From Agrobacterium vitis (GTDB lineage Bacteria > Pseudomonadota > Alphaproteobacteria > Rhizobiales > Rhizobiaceae), in assembly GCF_013426735.1 (NCBI RefSeq), contig NZ_AP023272.1:3082501-3146500 (forward strand): a stretch of 64,000 bases of DNA. Reading direction: 5' to 3'. Positions 53,374 to 62,665 of this stretch are shown here, piece by piece. The first letter of the stretch is position 1; every line of letters starts with the position of its first letter. The position numbers were made by a program, and so were the translations under genes. The notes under the pieces were generated by a model. It did no database searches and was not told the origin of the DNA. It worked only from the letters and a program-made list of their open reading frames with translations.

Positions 53374-53691
53374 TCAGGCTGGGGCGCAATCCTGGCAAAA
53401 GGGCGTGGCGGGCAAAAGGGCGAGCCGCTCGGGTGCAATTGCCGAATCGCAGGTCACGCAGCGTCCATAGGAGCCGGCCTTCATGCGGGCCAATGCCGCC
53501 TCGATGCCGCGCAGCTCGTTTTCGCCCGCCTGCCCCAGGCTTTCCAACACTTCGTCATTTTCCGATTCGATAGCACGCTCGGCGCTTTCGGCGCTGCGCT
53601 GCTCCGACAGGTCGCCGGAAATTTTTCCTAACCGGCTGGAGAGTTCCAACCGCCGTCCGAGCAGCGTCTGCCTATATCCATCCATGTCCAT
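53374..53691 (-). CDS. DksA/TraR-family zinc-finger protein
   Basis: This 105-residue protein has a coiled-coil N-terminal half and a C4 zinc finger (GRCVTCDSAIAPERLALLPA, CQDC). It lacks the tip Asp-Asp arrangement of DksA (tip reads RSAESAERAI). It may bind RNA polymerase's secondary channel. GAGGAG precedes ATG 53691. The MAPEG gene converges on it. Confidence 0.88.
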   Translation of the reverse strand: MDMDGYRQTLLGRRLELSSRLGKISGDLSEQRSAESAERAIESENDEVLESLGQAGENELRGIEAALARMKAGSYGRCVTCDSAIAPERLALLPATPFCQDCAPA

Positions 53692-53731
53692 GATTTATCT
53701 CCTCAAAATGTGAAACGCCTCCCGGATACGA

Positions 53732-54142
53732 TTACCGGTCGACAAGTACCGCGCATCGGGCGTGGCGCACGACGCGGTCGGCAGTCGCCCCGATCAGGTA
53801 GTTGGAAAAATCCGGGATATGCGAAGCGATAATGATCAAGTCGGCCTTTTGCTCCGCCGCGACTGCCAGAATCTCATGGGCGGGCGAACCGACCCGCAAT
53901 TGGGTCGTCACGCCAGGCCCAACCGAAGCCGCCAGCGCGGCGAGTTTGGTGCGCCCCTCCTCCACCGCCCCATCGAGGATGTCATGCGGAATATCGATGG
54001 CGAGATAGGATGGCAGGTGCTCGACCACGGTCAACAGCACGATCTCGCCGCCAGCATCCAGCAGGCTCTGCGCCTTTCTCAGGATCTTGTCGCCCTTTTC
54101 CCATTGCGCAATGTCCACGGGAACAATGATCTTTCTGTACAT
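53732..54142 (-). CDS. Universal stress protein (UspA type)
   Basis: This ~136-residue protein has MYRKIIVPVDIAQWEKGDKI, LTVVEHLPSYLAIDIPHDIL and the ATP-binding segment ADLIIIASHIPDFSNYLIGA, TADRVVRHARCAVLV. The usual G-2x-G-9x-G(S/T) reads less well, so ATP binding is uncertain. AGGAGAGAGG precedes ATG 54142. It sits 40 bases ahead of the DksA-like gene on the same strand, so the pair may be co-transcribed. Confidence 0.88.
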   Translation of the reverse strand: MYRKIIVPVDIAQWEKGDKILRKAQSLLDAGGEIVLLTVVEHLPSYLAIDIPHDILDGAVEEGRTKLAALAASVGPGVTTQLRVGSPAHEILAVAAEQKADLIIIASHIPDFSNYLIGATADRVVRHARCAVLVDR

Positions 54143-54414
54143 GACCTCTCTCCTCTTATTGCCAGCATTTTGTATTGCCAACGTCGTCGGTCTTGAACCG
54201 CTTTGCCGACAACAACCTGCGCGCGCTGTGCCCCCCGTGCATTGATTCCGATCAAACCTGGAAATCCGTCAGGATTGAACGATGGCAAGGCCACTGTTCA
54301 GCATTATCGAACGATCTTTCGCGTATATGCCCTCTACATGAAACGACCGGCAGGCTTTATCTAGGGAGCAAGACGTTCCCAGCGCCCTCGCGCCAATCTA
54401 TCGGACCTGCCGCC

Positions 54415-55299
54415 ATGGATGCCCATCCCTCCCCAAGCTTTGCCCTGACCCGCCCGATCCATATCGGACGGGCGCATCTGGTGGTCGGCGATCTGGCCAT
54501 GGTCTCCAGCTTCTACCGACAGATCATTGGCCTCGCCGTGCTGGAGAGCACAGCCAGCGGCATGGTGTTGGGGGTGGGCACGACGCCGCTGCTGACGCTG
54601 ACCACCCGCAGCGATGCAGCCGTTGCGCCGCCCACGGCAGCCGGGCTGTTCCACACCGCTTTTCTTTTGCCGAGCCGACAGGCGCTGGCGCAATGGCTGC
54701 GCCATGCCGCTCATTCGGGCGTGCAACTGGACGGCGCTTCGGATCATCTGGTCAGTGAGGCGATCTACCTGTCCGACCCGGAAGGCAATGGCATCGAGAT
54801 CTACCGCGACCGCAACCCCCTGGAATGGACCTATCAATCCGATGGCACGGTCGGCATGGCCACCCTGCCCCTCAGCCTGCAAGAGCTTTACGACAGCGCC
54901 ACGGATGAGGCATGGACCGGCCTGCCCGAAGGCTCAAGCATTGGCCATATGCATTTGCAGGTCGGCAATGTGCCGGAGGCAGACCGGTTTTATGAGGGTG
55001 TGCTGGGATTGAAGAAAATGGCCTCCTATCCCGGCGCCAGCTTCTTTGGCTCCGGTCAGTACCACCACCATGTCGCCGCCAATATCTGGAACAGCCGGGG
55101 CGCTGGCCCTCGCCTCCCAGCGATGACCGGCCTTGCCGATTACTCCCTGACGTTTAACGAGTGGGAAGCATTGCAAAAGGCGCTATCGACACTGGAGGCG
55201 CTGGAAATTCCGGTGACTCGGGGCGCGGAAGGCCACAGGCTGACCGATCCCTGGGGAATTGGTCTGATCTTGAATTCAGTGCCGTCCATATCTGGATAA
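54415..55299 (+). CDS. VOC-family dioxygenase-like protein (CatE type)
   Basis: This ~294-residue protein has two vicinal-oxygen-chelate domains: an N-terminal one (IGRAHLVVGDLAMVSSFYRQ, FHTAFLLPSR, EAIYLSDPEGNGIEIYRDR) and a C-terminal one (IGHMHLQVGNVPEADRFYEG, YHHHVAANIWNSR). Metal ligands His/His/Glu are present at expected sites. It resembles Bacillus CatE-type extradiol dioxygenases. The frame extends upstream to 54175 but starts better at ATG 54415. No catechol pathway genes are near. Confidence 0.85.
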   Translation: MDAHPSPSFALTRPIHIGRAHLVVGDLAMVSSFYRQIIGLAVLESTASGMVLGVGTTPLLTLTTRSDAAVAPPTAAGLFHTAFLLPSRQALAQWLRHAAHSGVQLDGASDHLVSEAIYLSDPEGNGIEIYRDRNPLEWTYQSDGTVGMATLPLSLQELYDSATDEAWTGLPEGSSIGHMHLQVGNVPEADRFYEGVLGLKKMASYPGASFFGSGQYHHHVAANIWNSRGAGPRLPAMTGLADYSLTFNEWEALQKALSTLEALEIPVTRGAEGHRLTDPWGIGLILNSVPSISG

Positions 55300-55302
55300 A
55301 TG

Positions 55303-56082
55303 TCAGTTGACTGGCGGGCCTTTGACCGCCTCAACCGGCCCCGCCTCGCTCAGATGCACAAACACCACGCCCCTTGCCTTCAACGCTTTCAACCCTTCAA
55401 CCACACCTTCGCCCGCGGCGTGGGTGGGCTGGTTGATATGGGCGATCAGCACGTCACCGTTTTTGGCGCGGGCAAATTGCTGCTCGGTCTGTTTAGCACC
55501 CAGCAGCGAGCCGGAATCGCCATTGATGGAAAAGCCGCCAATCTGGTAGCCCATCGCCTTGATCTCGGCGATAGCGGAGGGGGAATACTTGGCCGTAGCA
55601 TCCCTGTACCAGCGTGGCGGAGAAAACCCCGCGGCCCGCATGGCGTCCGCGCCGCCGGTCACTTCCCTGGCAACGGCTTCCGGCGATCCGGCGGCAGCGA
55701 TGCCATAGACGGTCGTCGGGTAATCCACCGCCGGGATGTGGTTTTCGCCGTGGTTTTCCACTTCGAACAGGTCCGGCCTGGATTTCAACACGGCAACGGC
55801 CTGCGGATTGGAGCGGATCCAGCGACCGGTGACGAAAATCGTCGCCTTGATATTGTCATCCAACAGGGTGGAGAGAATACGCATATCGGCCTTGCCCATA
55901 CAGGCATCCAGCGTCACCGCCACCTGCACCAACCCTTTCGGGGCGGCATGAATATGCAGTTTCGGCTCGATCAAACCATCGGCAGTGGCAAGAGCAGGCT
56001 GTGCTGCCCCATTCAGGAGCATCGACCCCAAAAGCAGTGATGACAGGTAAATACCGATCCGACGGACATCCAAAACAACCAT
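55303..56082 (-). CDS. Polysaccharide deacetylase-like exported protein (CE4)
   Basis: This 259-residue protein has a signal peptide (LSSLLLGSMLLNGAAQPALA) and a CE4-like domain. VAVTLDACMG stands where the classical TFDDG motif lies, keeping one Asp but with Ala-Cys after it. The metal-ligand His pair appears as ENHGENH, and later strands include GFSPPRWYRDATAKYSPSAI and DVLIAHINQPTHAAGEG. It likely acts on periplasmic or surface glycans; the altered first motif may change activity. It is convergent with the VOC gene, four bases apart. Confidence 0.82.
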   Translation of the reverse strand: MVVLDVRRIGIYLSSLLLGSMLLNGAAQPALATADGLIEPKLHIHAAPKGLVQVAVTLDACMGKADMRILSTLLDDNIKATIFVTGRWIRSNPQAVAVLKSRPDLFEVENHGENHIPAVDYPTTVYGIAAAGSPEAVAREVTGGADAMRAAGFSPPRWYRDATAKYSPSAIAEIKAMGYQIGGFSINGDSGSLLGAKQTEQQFARAKNGDVLIAHINQPTHAAGEGVVEGLKALKARGVVFVHLSEAGPVEAVKGPPVN

Positions 56083-56169
56083 GACACTCTTCTCGCGCCT
56101 GCCAGCCAGATGGCCGTGATACCAAGGCCCTCATACCAAGATCTGGGATGCTGCATCCTGCCTTGAAGA

Positions 56170-56191
56170 AAGCGTTTCGGGAAAAACGCTT
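56170..56191. terminator. Hairpin after the FAD oxidoreductase gene
   Basis: AAGCGTTT (56170-56177) and AAACGCTT (56184-56191) make a perfect 8-bp stem. It is in the 164-base gap between two minus-strand genes, 56 bases after the FAD-gene stop, so it may end that transcript. It lacks a strong T tract. Confidence 0.45.
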
Positions 56192-56246
56192 CTATCGTGC
56201 TGCCGTCAAGAGAATTTTATCGACAGAGCGGCTCGCTGACCCTTCC

Positions 56247-58019
56247 TCACGACCTCTGAAGGTTGAAAGCCAGCGCCTGGCTGTTGGGATCGCGCGGCAG
56301 AACCGAGGGCTTGGCGCCCGGTGGGACGTAGAGGCTGGAAATCAGCTCATCATAGGACACGTCCTGAATATCGGCCCGGCTGACAGCGACGAGCGCGGCA
56401 GCGGCACCTGCCGACTGTCCTGTTTGCATCAGGCTCATTTCCATGCGGATCGCCCCGAAGGCTTCATGGGTGGCGCTGAGCGCGAAGATCGACATCAGAT
56501 TGGTGCATTCCGCCCGGCGCGGCACGATGGCCGACAGCGGAATGGTGAAGATCCGGTCAGCGCCGCCAGCCTCAGCCTCGAAATTGCCCTCGTTCCAGAC
56601 ACTGAGCGTCGGCGTACCGAGCATGTTGACTGTGGTACGGACGATGCGCTGGGTATGGTGGCTGTCACGCTTGTAGGACCCGGTGGAAATCGTGTTGTTG
56701 TCGCGCAATTCCTGGTCGTCGGCAGCAGTCACGTCGTGGCCGGTCATCTGATGGTCGGACACCATGCGCCGGGCTTCCCGCACATAGAGCTGATAGGGCC
56801 AGTGCGCCTCATCGTTTTCGTGCGGGTCCTGATAATGCTGGCCGTCCAGACCATAATCAAGGAACACATCGCGCAGAGCGCCCGGCATGCGCGCGTCCTT
56901 ATGGTATTGCAGCGCGTAGAACAGGCCCCGCGTCCAGCGCTCATGGGCTTTCCAGATCTTTTCACGCATGCCGTAATCGGCCTGCGGATAGCCCCAGGAG
57001 CCGCCGATGTAATCGGTAGAGACCGCACCGCGATTGTTGATGTCGAAAATGCCGTTGCCAAGATCGTTATGCAGAAAAAACTGCATCTTGACGGCGTTTT
57101 CCGCATCCGCGAGCTGGCCGCGTTCGCCAAGCGCCTTGATCCAGCGGAACAGCAATTCGTAACGGGTCGGATCGAAGCCCGGCGGCGGTGTCGAGGGCAG
57201 ATCCACCCTGCGGGCCGGATCGCGCGTCATGGTCATGCGGAAATTATAGGCCTGCACAGCCCGGTCGCCCGCGCCAACTTCCGGGGAAGGATAATTACGG
57301 ATGCCTGGCAAAAGCCCGCTGGCGGCCACGCCCTCAGTGACGAAAGGATCGACGCCGACCTGACCGATCACCCGCTCGAAGCGGCGATGCAGCTGGAAAT
57401 TATGATTGTCGCCCCAGGAATCGGTCCGGGTTCCGCGAAAACCGTTCAGCACATTGTCGCCGTCCTGCGGCTCGCGGCCGACGGTCCAGGAAACGCCTGA
57501 CGCGGCCATCAGGTCGCCTTCATAGCTGGCGTCGATGAAGACACGGCCATTGAACACCCGGCGGTCAACCGTTTCCATCGCCTCGATCCGGGGTCCGGTC
57601 TTGGCGACCCGCAGCACACCACGGCTTTTAAACACCGGAATATCATATTCGCGCAGCAGTTTTTCAAACACGGCCTGGGCAAAGCGGGGCTCGAAGGAGA
57701 ACCGGTCGTCGGCCACCTGGGCCTCTTGATTGATCCTGGAAATCACATGGCGCGCCAGACCGCCGAAGGCGCTGCCGGCCTCGACATCGGTGCCGCCAAG
57801 CCCGCCCGACATCATCCCACCGGGATGACGTTCACGCCAGCCGCCAACAATTGCCACGGTTCTTCCCATGACTTTTGCCTGTATGGCAGCGGTAATCCCG
57901 CCGCTTGTCATTCCATAGACAATAACATCATAGGTCGCTTGCTGTGCAAAACTTGGTCTCAACGCAAAAAGACTAGCCGCTCCAGCAACAAACACTCGAC
58001 GACCCATAATGAAACGCAT
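56247..58019 (-). CDS. Tat-exported FAD-dependent oxidoreductase (FAD_oxidored)
   Basis: This ~590-residue protein starts with a twin-arginine-like signal (MGRRVFVAGAASLFALRPSF then AQQ). A Rossmann FAD fold follows: YDVIVYGMTSGGITAAIQAK, MGRTVAIVGGWRERHPGGMM. Later EGDLMAASGVSWTVGREPQD, LPGIRNYPSPEVGAGDRAVQ and SATHEAFGAIRMEMSLMQTG match the FAD_oxidored family (PF12831). Enzymes of this type oxidise sugars or xenobiotic side chains; the substrate is unknown. ATG 58019 follows AAGGCGG. It appears complete. Confidence 0.85.
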   Translation of the reverse strand: MRFIMGRRVFVAGAASLFALRPSFAQQATYDVIVYGMTSGGITAAIQAKVMGRTVAIVGGWRERHPGGMMSGGLGGTDVEAGSAFGGLARHVISRINQEAQVADDRFSFEPRFAQAVFEKLLREYDIPVFKSRGVLRVAKTGPRIEAMETVDRRVFNGRVFIDASYEGDLMAASGVSWTVGREPQDGDNVLNGFRGTRTDSWGDNHNFQLHRRFERVIGQVGVDPFVTEGVAASGLLPGIRNYPSPEVGAGDRAVQAYNFRMTMTRDPARRVDLPSTPPPGFDPTRYELLFRWIKALGERGQLADAENAVKMQFFLHNDLGNGIFDINNRGAVSTDYIGGSWGYPQADYGMREKIWKAHERWTRGLFYALQYHKDARMPGALRDVFLDYGLDGQHYQDPHENDEAHWPYQLYVREARRMVSDHQMTGHDVTAADDQELRDNNTISTGSYKRDSHHTQRIVRTTVNMLGTPTLSVWNEGNFEAEAGGADRIFTIPLSAIVPRRAECTNLMSIFALSATHEAFGAIRMEMSLMQTGQSAGAAAALVAVSRADIQDVSYDELISSLYVPPGAKPSVLPRDPNSQALAFNLQRS

Positions 58020-58681
58020 AGTCATCCGCCTTGTACATATTATTTACTCTATCAATGTATTGGAAACCGCGCCAAAAAACACATATTTTCAGTTGCATTT
58101 TTTGTTTTTCCAACCCTAATACAAATCTTGGTTTTTACACTTTTCAGACACTTTTATTGGGTGCATCTCTATTTTTTTGGAGCAGTTACCTGCCAGGGTC
58201 AGGGGTTTTTTGTTTCGGATAGTTACAAAAACCTCCATATCTCCATGGATGCAGGTTCAAAATGCCGATTTTTTGTAGACCCCTGTAATAATAGTGGATT
58301 TTACGAAAGGAGGCTGACGCTCACGGCTGCAACCCTTGATTTAGCGCGCATGTCGTGCAGAAACGCGACCTGTTTCGATCACCTGCCCCAAATTGATACA
58401 ACCCTTGAATCCCGCAATTCGCACCAAAGTGGCGCAAGCAAGGCAAAATCTGGGCGGAACCACTGCCCGTTCTGCGCGTTAATTACAGATTGCTTGTCAA
58501 GACGCCCCTCAGCGGCACTCTCTGGGAGAGCGTCGAGCCATAGCGCCAAATGGCGATGCGAAGGTCGAGCTGCTGGCAATCTGAAAAGATTATGTAGTAA
58601 ATATAACATGTTGCGGCTTTGCACCGTCTGGTGCCAGCATGGCCGCAGACAATGATGGCACCGATGGGGACGTAAACGGAC
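58020..58681. other. AT-rich intergenic region, no gene
   Basis: About 660 bases, AT-rich at 58030-58310 with several T runs. A plus-strand frame spans 57726-58655 but has no ribosome-binding site, runs antisense through the FAD gene start and encodes a low-complexity translation. Divergent promoters are likely. Confidence 0.4.
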
Positions 58682-59782
58682 ATGATGGATGACACGGTGA
58701 AGCGGCGGATTTTGCAGCCGGCGGAAACGCGGCTGGGCCGGCACCGCAAGACGGCACTGGAACTGGCGCAGGCCTGGGCGGTTATCGGGCTCTTCCTGAT
58801 TGTGGCAATTGCCGCGCTGCACTACGCGGGTACCATACTTATGCCCCTGACGCTTGCGGTTGTGGTCGGCCTTATCCTGGGTCTGGCAGCAGACCGGCTG
58901 GAGGCACTGGGTGTGCCGCCGATGATGAGCGCCGTGCTGCTGACCACAGCGCTTTTCACGTTGGTGACGATCATTGCCAACACGCTGGCAGGACCGCTGA
59001 TGGAACTGGCGCAGGACATCCCCAGCATTGGCCAGACCATGATGGATCGGTTCACACCCTATTTTCAACGCTTTCACTGGCTGCATCTGGACAGGCTGGC
59101 CAGCGGCAACGGCCCTATCAACCTCGACAAAATGCTGGAAAATGGCGGCGGTATTCTTTCGACAGTGGCAAGCCAGGTGACGCCCGCCATCGTCCAGACA
59201 TTGATTTTCTTTGCCGCATTGGTGCTGTTTCTGGCGGGACGGGTGTCGATCCGCAAAACTCTGATCGTCTCTTTCCGCGATCGCGCCCGGCGGCTCTCGG
59301 CCATCCGCAGCATCAATGCGATTGAAACGGCGCTGGGCTTCTACTTTGCCACCGCTTCGGTAATCTACGCGGGCGTCGGTTGCTGCGCCCTGCTGATTGC
59401 CTGGGTTGGCGGGCTGACGCTGCCGGTACTCTGGGGCTTCTTCGCCTTTCTCTCCAGCTTCGTGCCTTTTCTCGGCGTCACCGCCATGACCTTTGCACTG
59501 GCCGTGGCCGGAATGCTGACCCATAGCAGCCTGCTGTTTGGCCTGCTGCCCGCCATTGCCTTTTTCACCGTGCATGCGGCAGTGGAAAATCTGGTGACGC
59601 CAGCCGTGATGGGACGGCGTATGGAGATCAACGCCTTTGGCGTGTTCGTCGCCATCATCTTCTGGACCTGGGTCTGGGGCGCGGCGGGCGCCATGTTGGC
59701 CGTGCCTCTGGCGCTGATCGGCAAGGCGATCTTCACCGAACTGGCGCCCCATGCAGCGCCGAAACCGAAACTGCCAGGGTGA
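58682..59782 (+). CDS. AI-2E family transporter (YdgG/YhhQ-type permease)
   Basis: This 366-residue membrane protein has about eight helices and the AI-2E_transport pattern: AGTILMPLTLAVVVGLILGL, ALGFYFATASVIYAGVG, GGLTLPVLWGFFAFLSSFVP, HAAVENLVTPAVMGRRMEIN and FWTWVWGAAGAMLAVPLALI. Family members export small signals or Na+; the substrate here is unknown. GGGGACG lies upstream of the tandem ATG start. Confidence 0.9.
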   Translation: MMDDTVKRRILQPAETRLGRHRKTALELAQAWAVIGLFLIVAIAALHYAGTILMPLTLAVVVGLILGLAADRLEALGVPPMMSAVLLTTALFTLVTIIANTLAGPLMELAQDIPSIGQTMMDRFTPYFQRFHWLHLDRLASGNGPINLDKMLENGGGILSTVASQVTPAIVQTLIFFAALVLFLAGRVSIRKTLIVSFRDRARRLSAIRSINAIETALGFYFATASVIYAGVGCCALLIAWVGGLTLPVLWGFFAFLSSFVPFLGVTAMTFALAVAGMLTHSSLLFGLLPAIAFFTVHAAVENLVTPAVMGRRMEINAFGVFVAIIFWTWVWGAAGAMLAVPLALIGKAIFTELAPHAAPKPKLPG

Positions 59783-59810
59783 AACTCATCACCCTACGGC
59801 TGGTTGCTCG

Positions 59811-60200
59811 TCAATTATACAGGTAATATTTGCTCCAGCTTTCCTTAGGCACCTCTGCGCCCACCTGATAGCTGAAATTCTTCACGTCCAGGCGCTGGTT
59901 GCCGGTCTCACATTGATATTTCAGCCGATACCAGTGGCCCTTGCTGCGAAACACCGCGCCCGGCGCCTTCAGCCGGTTGCCGTCGGCCTTGGTCTGGGCG
60001 AAGGTATAGGCGATCACCTTGTCGGGCGAATAGGTTTTGCTGTCCTTGCCGATCCGGCTCATCGCCTCCATGTCGCAGCGCTGTTCCAGCCGCTCGGCCG
60101 GCGACAGCGACTTGAGCTGGCGGGTGGCAGCGGCGTCAAGCGCAAAGGCCGATTGCGCAAAAACCATCGCCAAACCCCCCCCTAAAATCATCAATCGCAT
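59811..60200 (-). CDS. DUF930 domain exported protein
   Basis: This ~129-residue protein has a signal peptide (LMILGGGLAMVFAQSAFA) and a DUF930 domain (QLKSLSPAERLEQRCDMEAM, SPDKVIAYTFAQTKADGNRL, FRSKGHWYRLKYQCETGNQR). Two Cys likely form a disulfide. AGGAAA precedes ATG 60200; a longer frame to 60314 lacks support. Function unknown. Confidence 0.85.
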   Translation of the reverse strand: MRLMILGGGLAMVFAQSAFALDAAATRQLKSLSPAERLEQRCDMEAMSRIGKDSKTYSPDKVIAYTFAQTKADGNRLKAPGAVFRSKGHWYRLKYQCETGNQRLDVKNFSYQVGAEVPKESWSKYYLYN

Positions 60201-60420
60201 ATAGAATTTCCTAACAGATACCGATTCGGCGGAATGTATTGCCTGACTTCTGGCGAAGCCAGCACTCAAAACGTGCATCCCGCATTTGTGATCGGCTTCC
60301 TCTGTCGCTGGCACCGGCCATGGCCGGGACCACCGATTTCTGCTTGATCGGTGGTGGGCGGGCGCCTATCTCTCATGCAACACATCCTACGTAACACCGG
60401 CCTTATACCAAACCCCGCCT

Positions 60421-62568
60421 ATGCCAAAAAAAGCGAGATTGCTCTTGTCTTCATCCTCAAAGTCCCTGTTTGCCAACCTGCCCGCCGCCCCCACGGTCCA
60501 GAAGAAACCGCTGAGCGACACCCGCCACGGCATTACCCGCATTGACGACTATGCCTGGCTGCGGGCCGATAACTGGCAGCAGATGTTTAAGGACACCTCG
60601 ATCCTCGACCCTGAGATCCGCGCAGTTCTTGAGGCCGAAAACATCTATATGGACGCGGCCATGGCCGATACCAAGCCGCTGCAACAGCAGCTGTTTGCCG
60701 AGATGAAAGGCCGGATCAAGGAGGATGACAGCTCCATCCCGATGAAGGACGGCCCTTATGCTTACGGTTCGGCGTTCGTGACCGGTGGCGAGCAGCCGCG
60801 CTATTTCCGCATTCCACGCGACGGCGACCCGAAGGACGAGAGCCTGCGCGAATTGCTGCTGGATGGTGACAAGGAAGCGGCGGGCAAGGATTATTTCCGC
60901 CTGTCCGGCATCGACCATAGCAATGATCATGCCCGTGGCATCTGGGGCTATGACGACAAGGGGTCGGAATATTACACGCTGCGCATCCGCGATCTCAAAA
61001 CCGGCGAAGATCTGGCCGATGTGCTGGACAATACCGCTGGTGGCGGCGTCTGGGCACCGGATGGAAAGAGCTTTTTCTATACGCTTCAGGATGAAAACCA
61101 CCGTCCGTCCAAAGTCTTCCACCATATTATCGGCGAGCCGCAATCCTCCGACCGGCTGGTCTATGAGGAAAAGGACCCCGGCTTCTTCATGGGTGTCGGC
61201 GGGTCGCTGCTCGACGACTTTATCTATATCGACATCCACGATCACGAGACCTCGGAATACCGGCTGCTCTCCACCAAAGATCTGACGGCAGAACCTAAGC
61301 TGGTGGCTGAGCGCGAGGAAGGCGTCGAATATTCGATGACCGAGGGCGGCAATGTGTTCTACATCCTGACCAATGCCGATGGTGCCCAGGATTTCAAAAT
61401 CATGGAAGCGCCGGTCAGCGCGCCGGGCAAGGAGAACTGGAAAGACCTCGTTCCCCATGTGCCGGGCCGTCTTATCCTGTCGCATATGGCCTTTGCTGGA
61501 CATCTGCTGTGGCTGGAACGCCGCGATGGCCTGCCGCGCATCATGATCCGCGACCGCAAGACCGGTGAAGAACACGCCATCGATTTTGCCGAGGAAGCTT
61601 ATTCGCTTGGTCTGTCAGGCGCTGCCGAATATGATGCCACCGTCATCCGCTTTTCCTATTCGTCGATGACGACGCCCAGCCAGCTCTATGATTATGACAT
61701 GGTGAGCCGGGAGCGGGTACTGCTGAAAACCCAGGAAGTGCCATCGGGCCATAAGGCCGAGGATTATGTGACCCGCCGGGTATTCGCCAAGGCGCATGAT
61801 GGCGTCGATGTGCCGGTCACGCTGCTCTATCGCAAGGACACGGCGCTGGATGGGTCCGCCCCCTGCCTGCTTTACGGCTACGGCGCCTACGGTGTGACCA
61901 TTCCGGCTGGTTTCAACACCAATTGCCTGTCGCTGGCCGACCGGGGTTTCGTCTATGCCATCGCCCATATCCGCGGCGGCAAGGACAAGGGCTTCCAATG
62001 GTATGAAGACGGCAAGATGGAGAATAAGGTCAACACCTTCAAGGACTTCATCTCTGCCGCCGACCATTTGGTGAAAGAAGGCTTCACCGCTTACGACAAG
62101 ATTATCGCCGAAGGCGGCTCCGCCGGCGGCATGTTGATGGGGGCCGTTGCCAATATGGCACCGGAAAAATTCGCCGGCATCATCGCCGCCGTCCCCTTCG
62201 TCGATGTGCTCAACACCATGTTGGACGACACCCTGCCGCTGACCCCGCCGGAATGGCCGGAATGGGGCAACCCGATCGAGTCAGAAGAAGAATACCGCTG
62301 GATCGCCGCCTATAGCCCCTATGACAACGTAGGCAAAAAATCCTATCCGCCTATTCTGGCCCTATCCGGCCTCACCGACCCCCGCGTCACCTATTGGGAA
62401 CCAACCAAATGGGTGGCCAAACTGCGCGAAAACGCACCCGATGCCGGACCATATCTGCTGAAAACCAACATGTCCGCCGGCCACGGCGGCAAATCCGGGC
62501 GCTTCCAGCGGCTGGAAGAGGTTGCGTTTGAATATGCCTTCGCGGTGAAGGTGGCGGGGAAGATGTGA
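60421..62568 (+). CDS. ptrB: Oligopeptidase B / prolyl oligopeptidase family (S9A)
   Basis: This 715-residue serine peptidase has an N-terminal beta-propeller (RHGITRIDDYAWLRADNWQQ, GIDHSNDHARGIWGYDDKGS) and a C-terminal alpha/beta-hydrolase domain. The nucleophile is in EGGSAGGMLMGAVANMAPE, with the acid probably in SGLTDPRVTYWEP and His in MSAGHGGKSGRFQ. Oligopeptidase B cuts after Lys/Arg in small peptides in the cytoplasm. ATG 60421 is the first ATG, with no strong ribosome-binding site; no signal peptide is evident. Confidence 0.93.
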   Translation: MPKKARLLLSSSSKSLFANLPAAPTVQKKPLSDTRHGITRIDDYAWLRADNWQQMFKDTSILDPEIRAVLEAENIYMDAAMADTKPLQQQLFAEMKGRIKEDDSSIPMKDGPYAYGSAFVTGGEQPRYFRIPRDGDPKDESLRELLLDGDKEAAGKDYFRLSGIDHSNDHARGIWGYDDKGSEYYTLRIRDLKTGEDLADVLDNTAGGGVWAPDGKSFFYTLQDENHRPSKVFHHIIGEPQSSDRLVYEEKDPGFFMGVGGSLLDDFIYIDIHDHETSEYRLLSTKDLTAEPKLVAEREEGVEYSMTEGGNVFYILTNADGAQDFKIMEAPVSAPGKENWKDLVPHVPGRLILSHMAFAGHLLWLERRDGLPRIMIRDRKTGEEHAIDFAEEAYSLGLSGAAEYDATVIRFSYSSMTTPSQLYDYDMVSRERVLLKTQEVPSGHKAEDYVTRRVFAKAHDGVDVPVTLLYRKDTALDGSAPCLLYGYGAYGVTIPAGFNTNCLSLADRGFVYAIAHIRGGKDKGFQWYEDGKMENKVNTFKDFISAADHLVKEGFTAYDKIIAEGGSAGGMLMGAVANMAPEKFAGIIAAVPFVDVLNTMLDDTLPLTPPEWPEWGNPIESEEEYRWIAAYSPYDNVGKKSYPPILALSGLTDPRVTYWEPTKWVAKLRENAPDAGPYLLKTNMSAGHGGKSGRFQRLEEVAFEYAFAVKVAGKM

Positions 62569-62665
62569 GATTGGTACGGGAGCGGCGAAAGCCGCTCTTG
62601 ATCCGCCCGATAGCTCAGATAAAACAATAAGCTGGATACCCTCTCAACCAAGAGAACCGCCTTTC

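Noticed and set aside
57726..58655. 309-codon plus-strand frame over the start of the FAD oxidoreductase
   Set aside because: No ribosome-binding site, antisense overlap with a real gene, and a translation without domain-like pattern.
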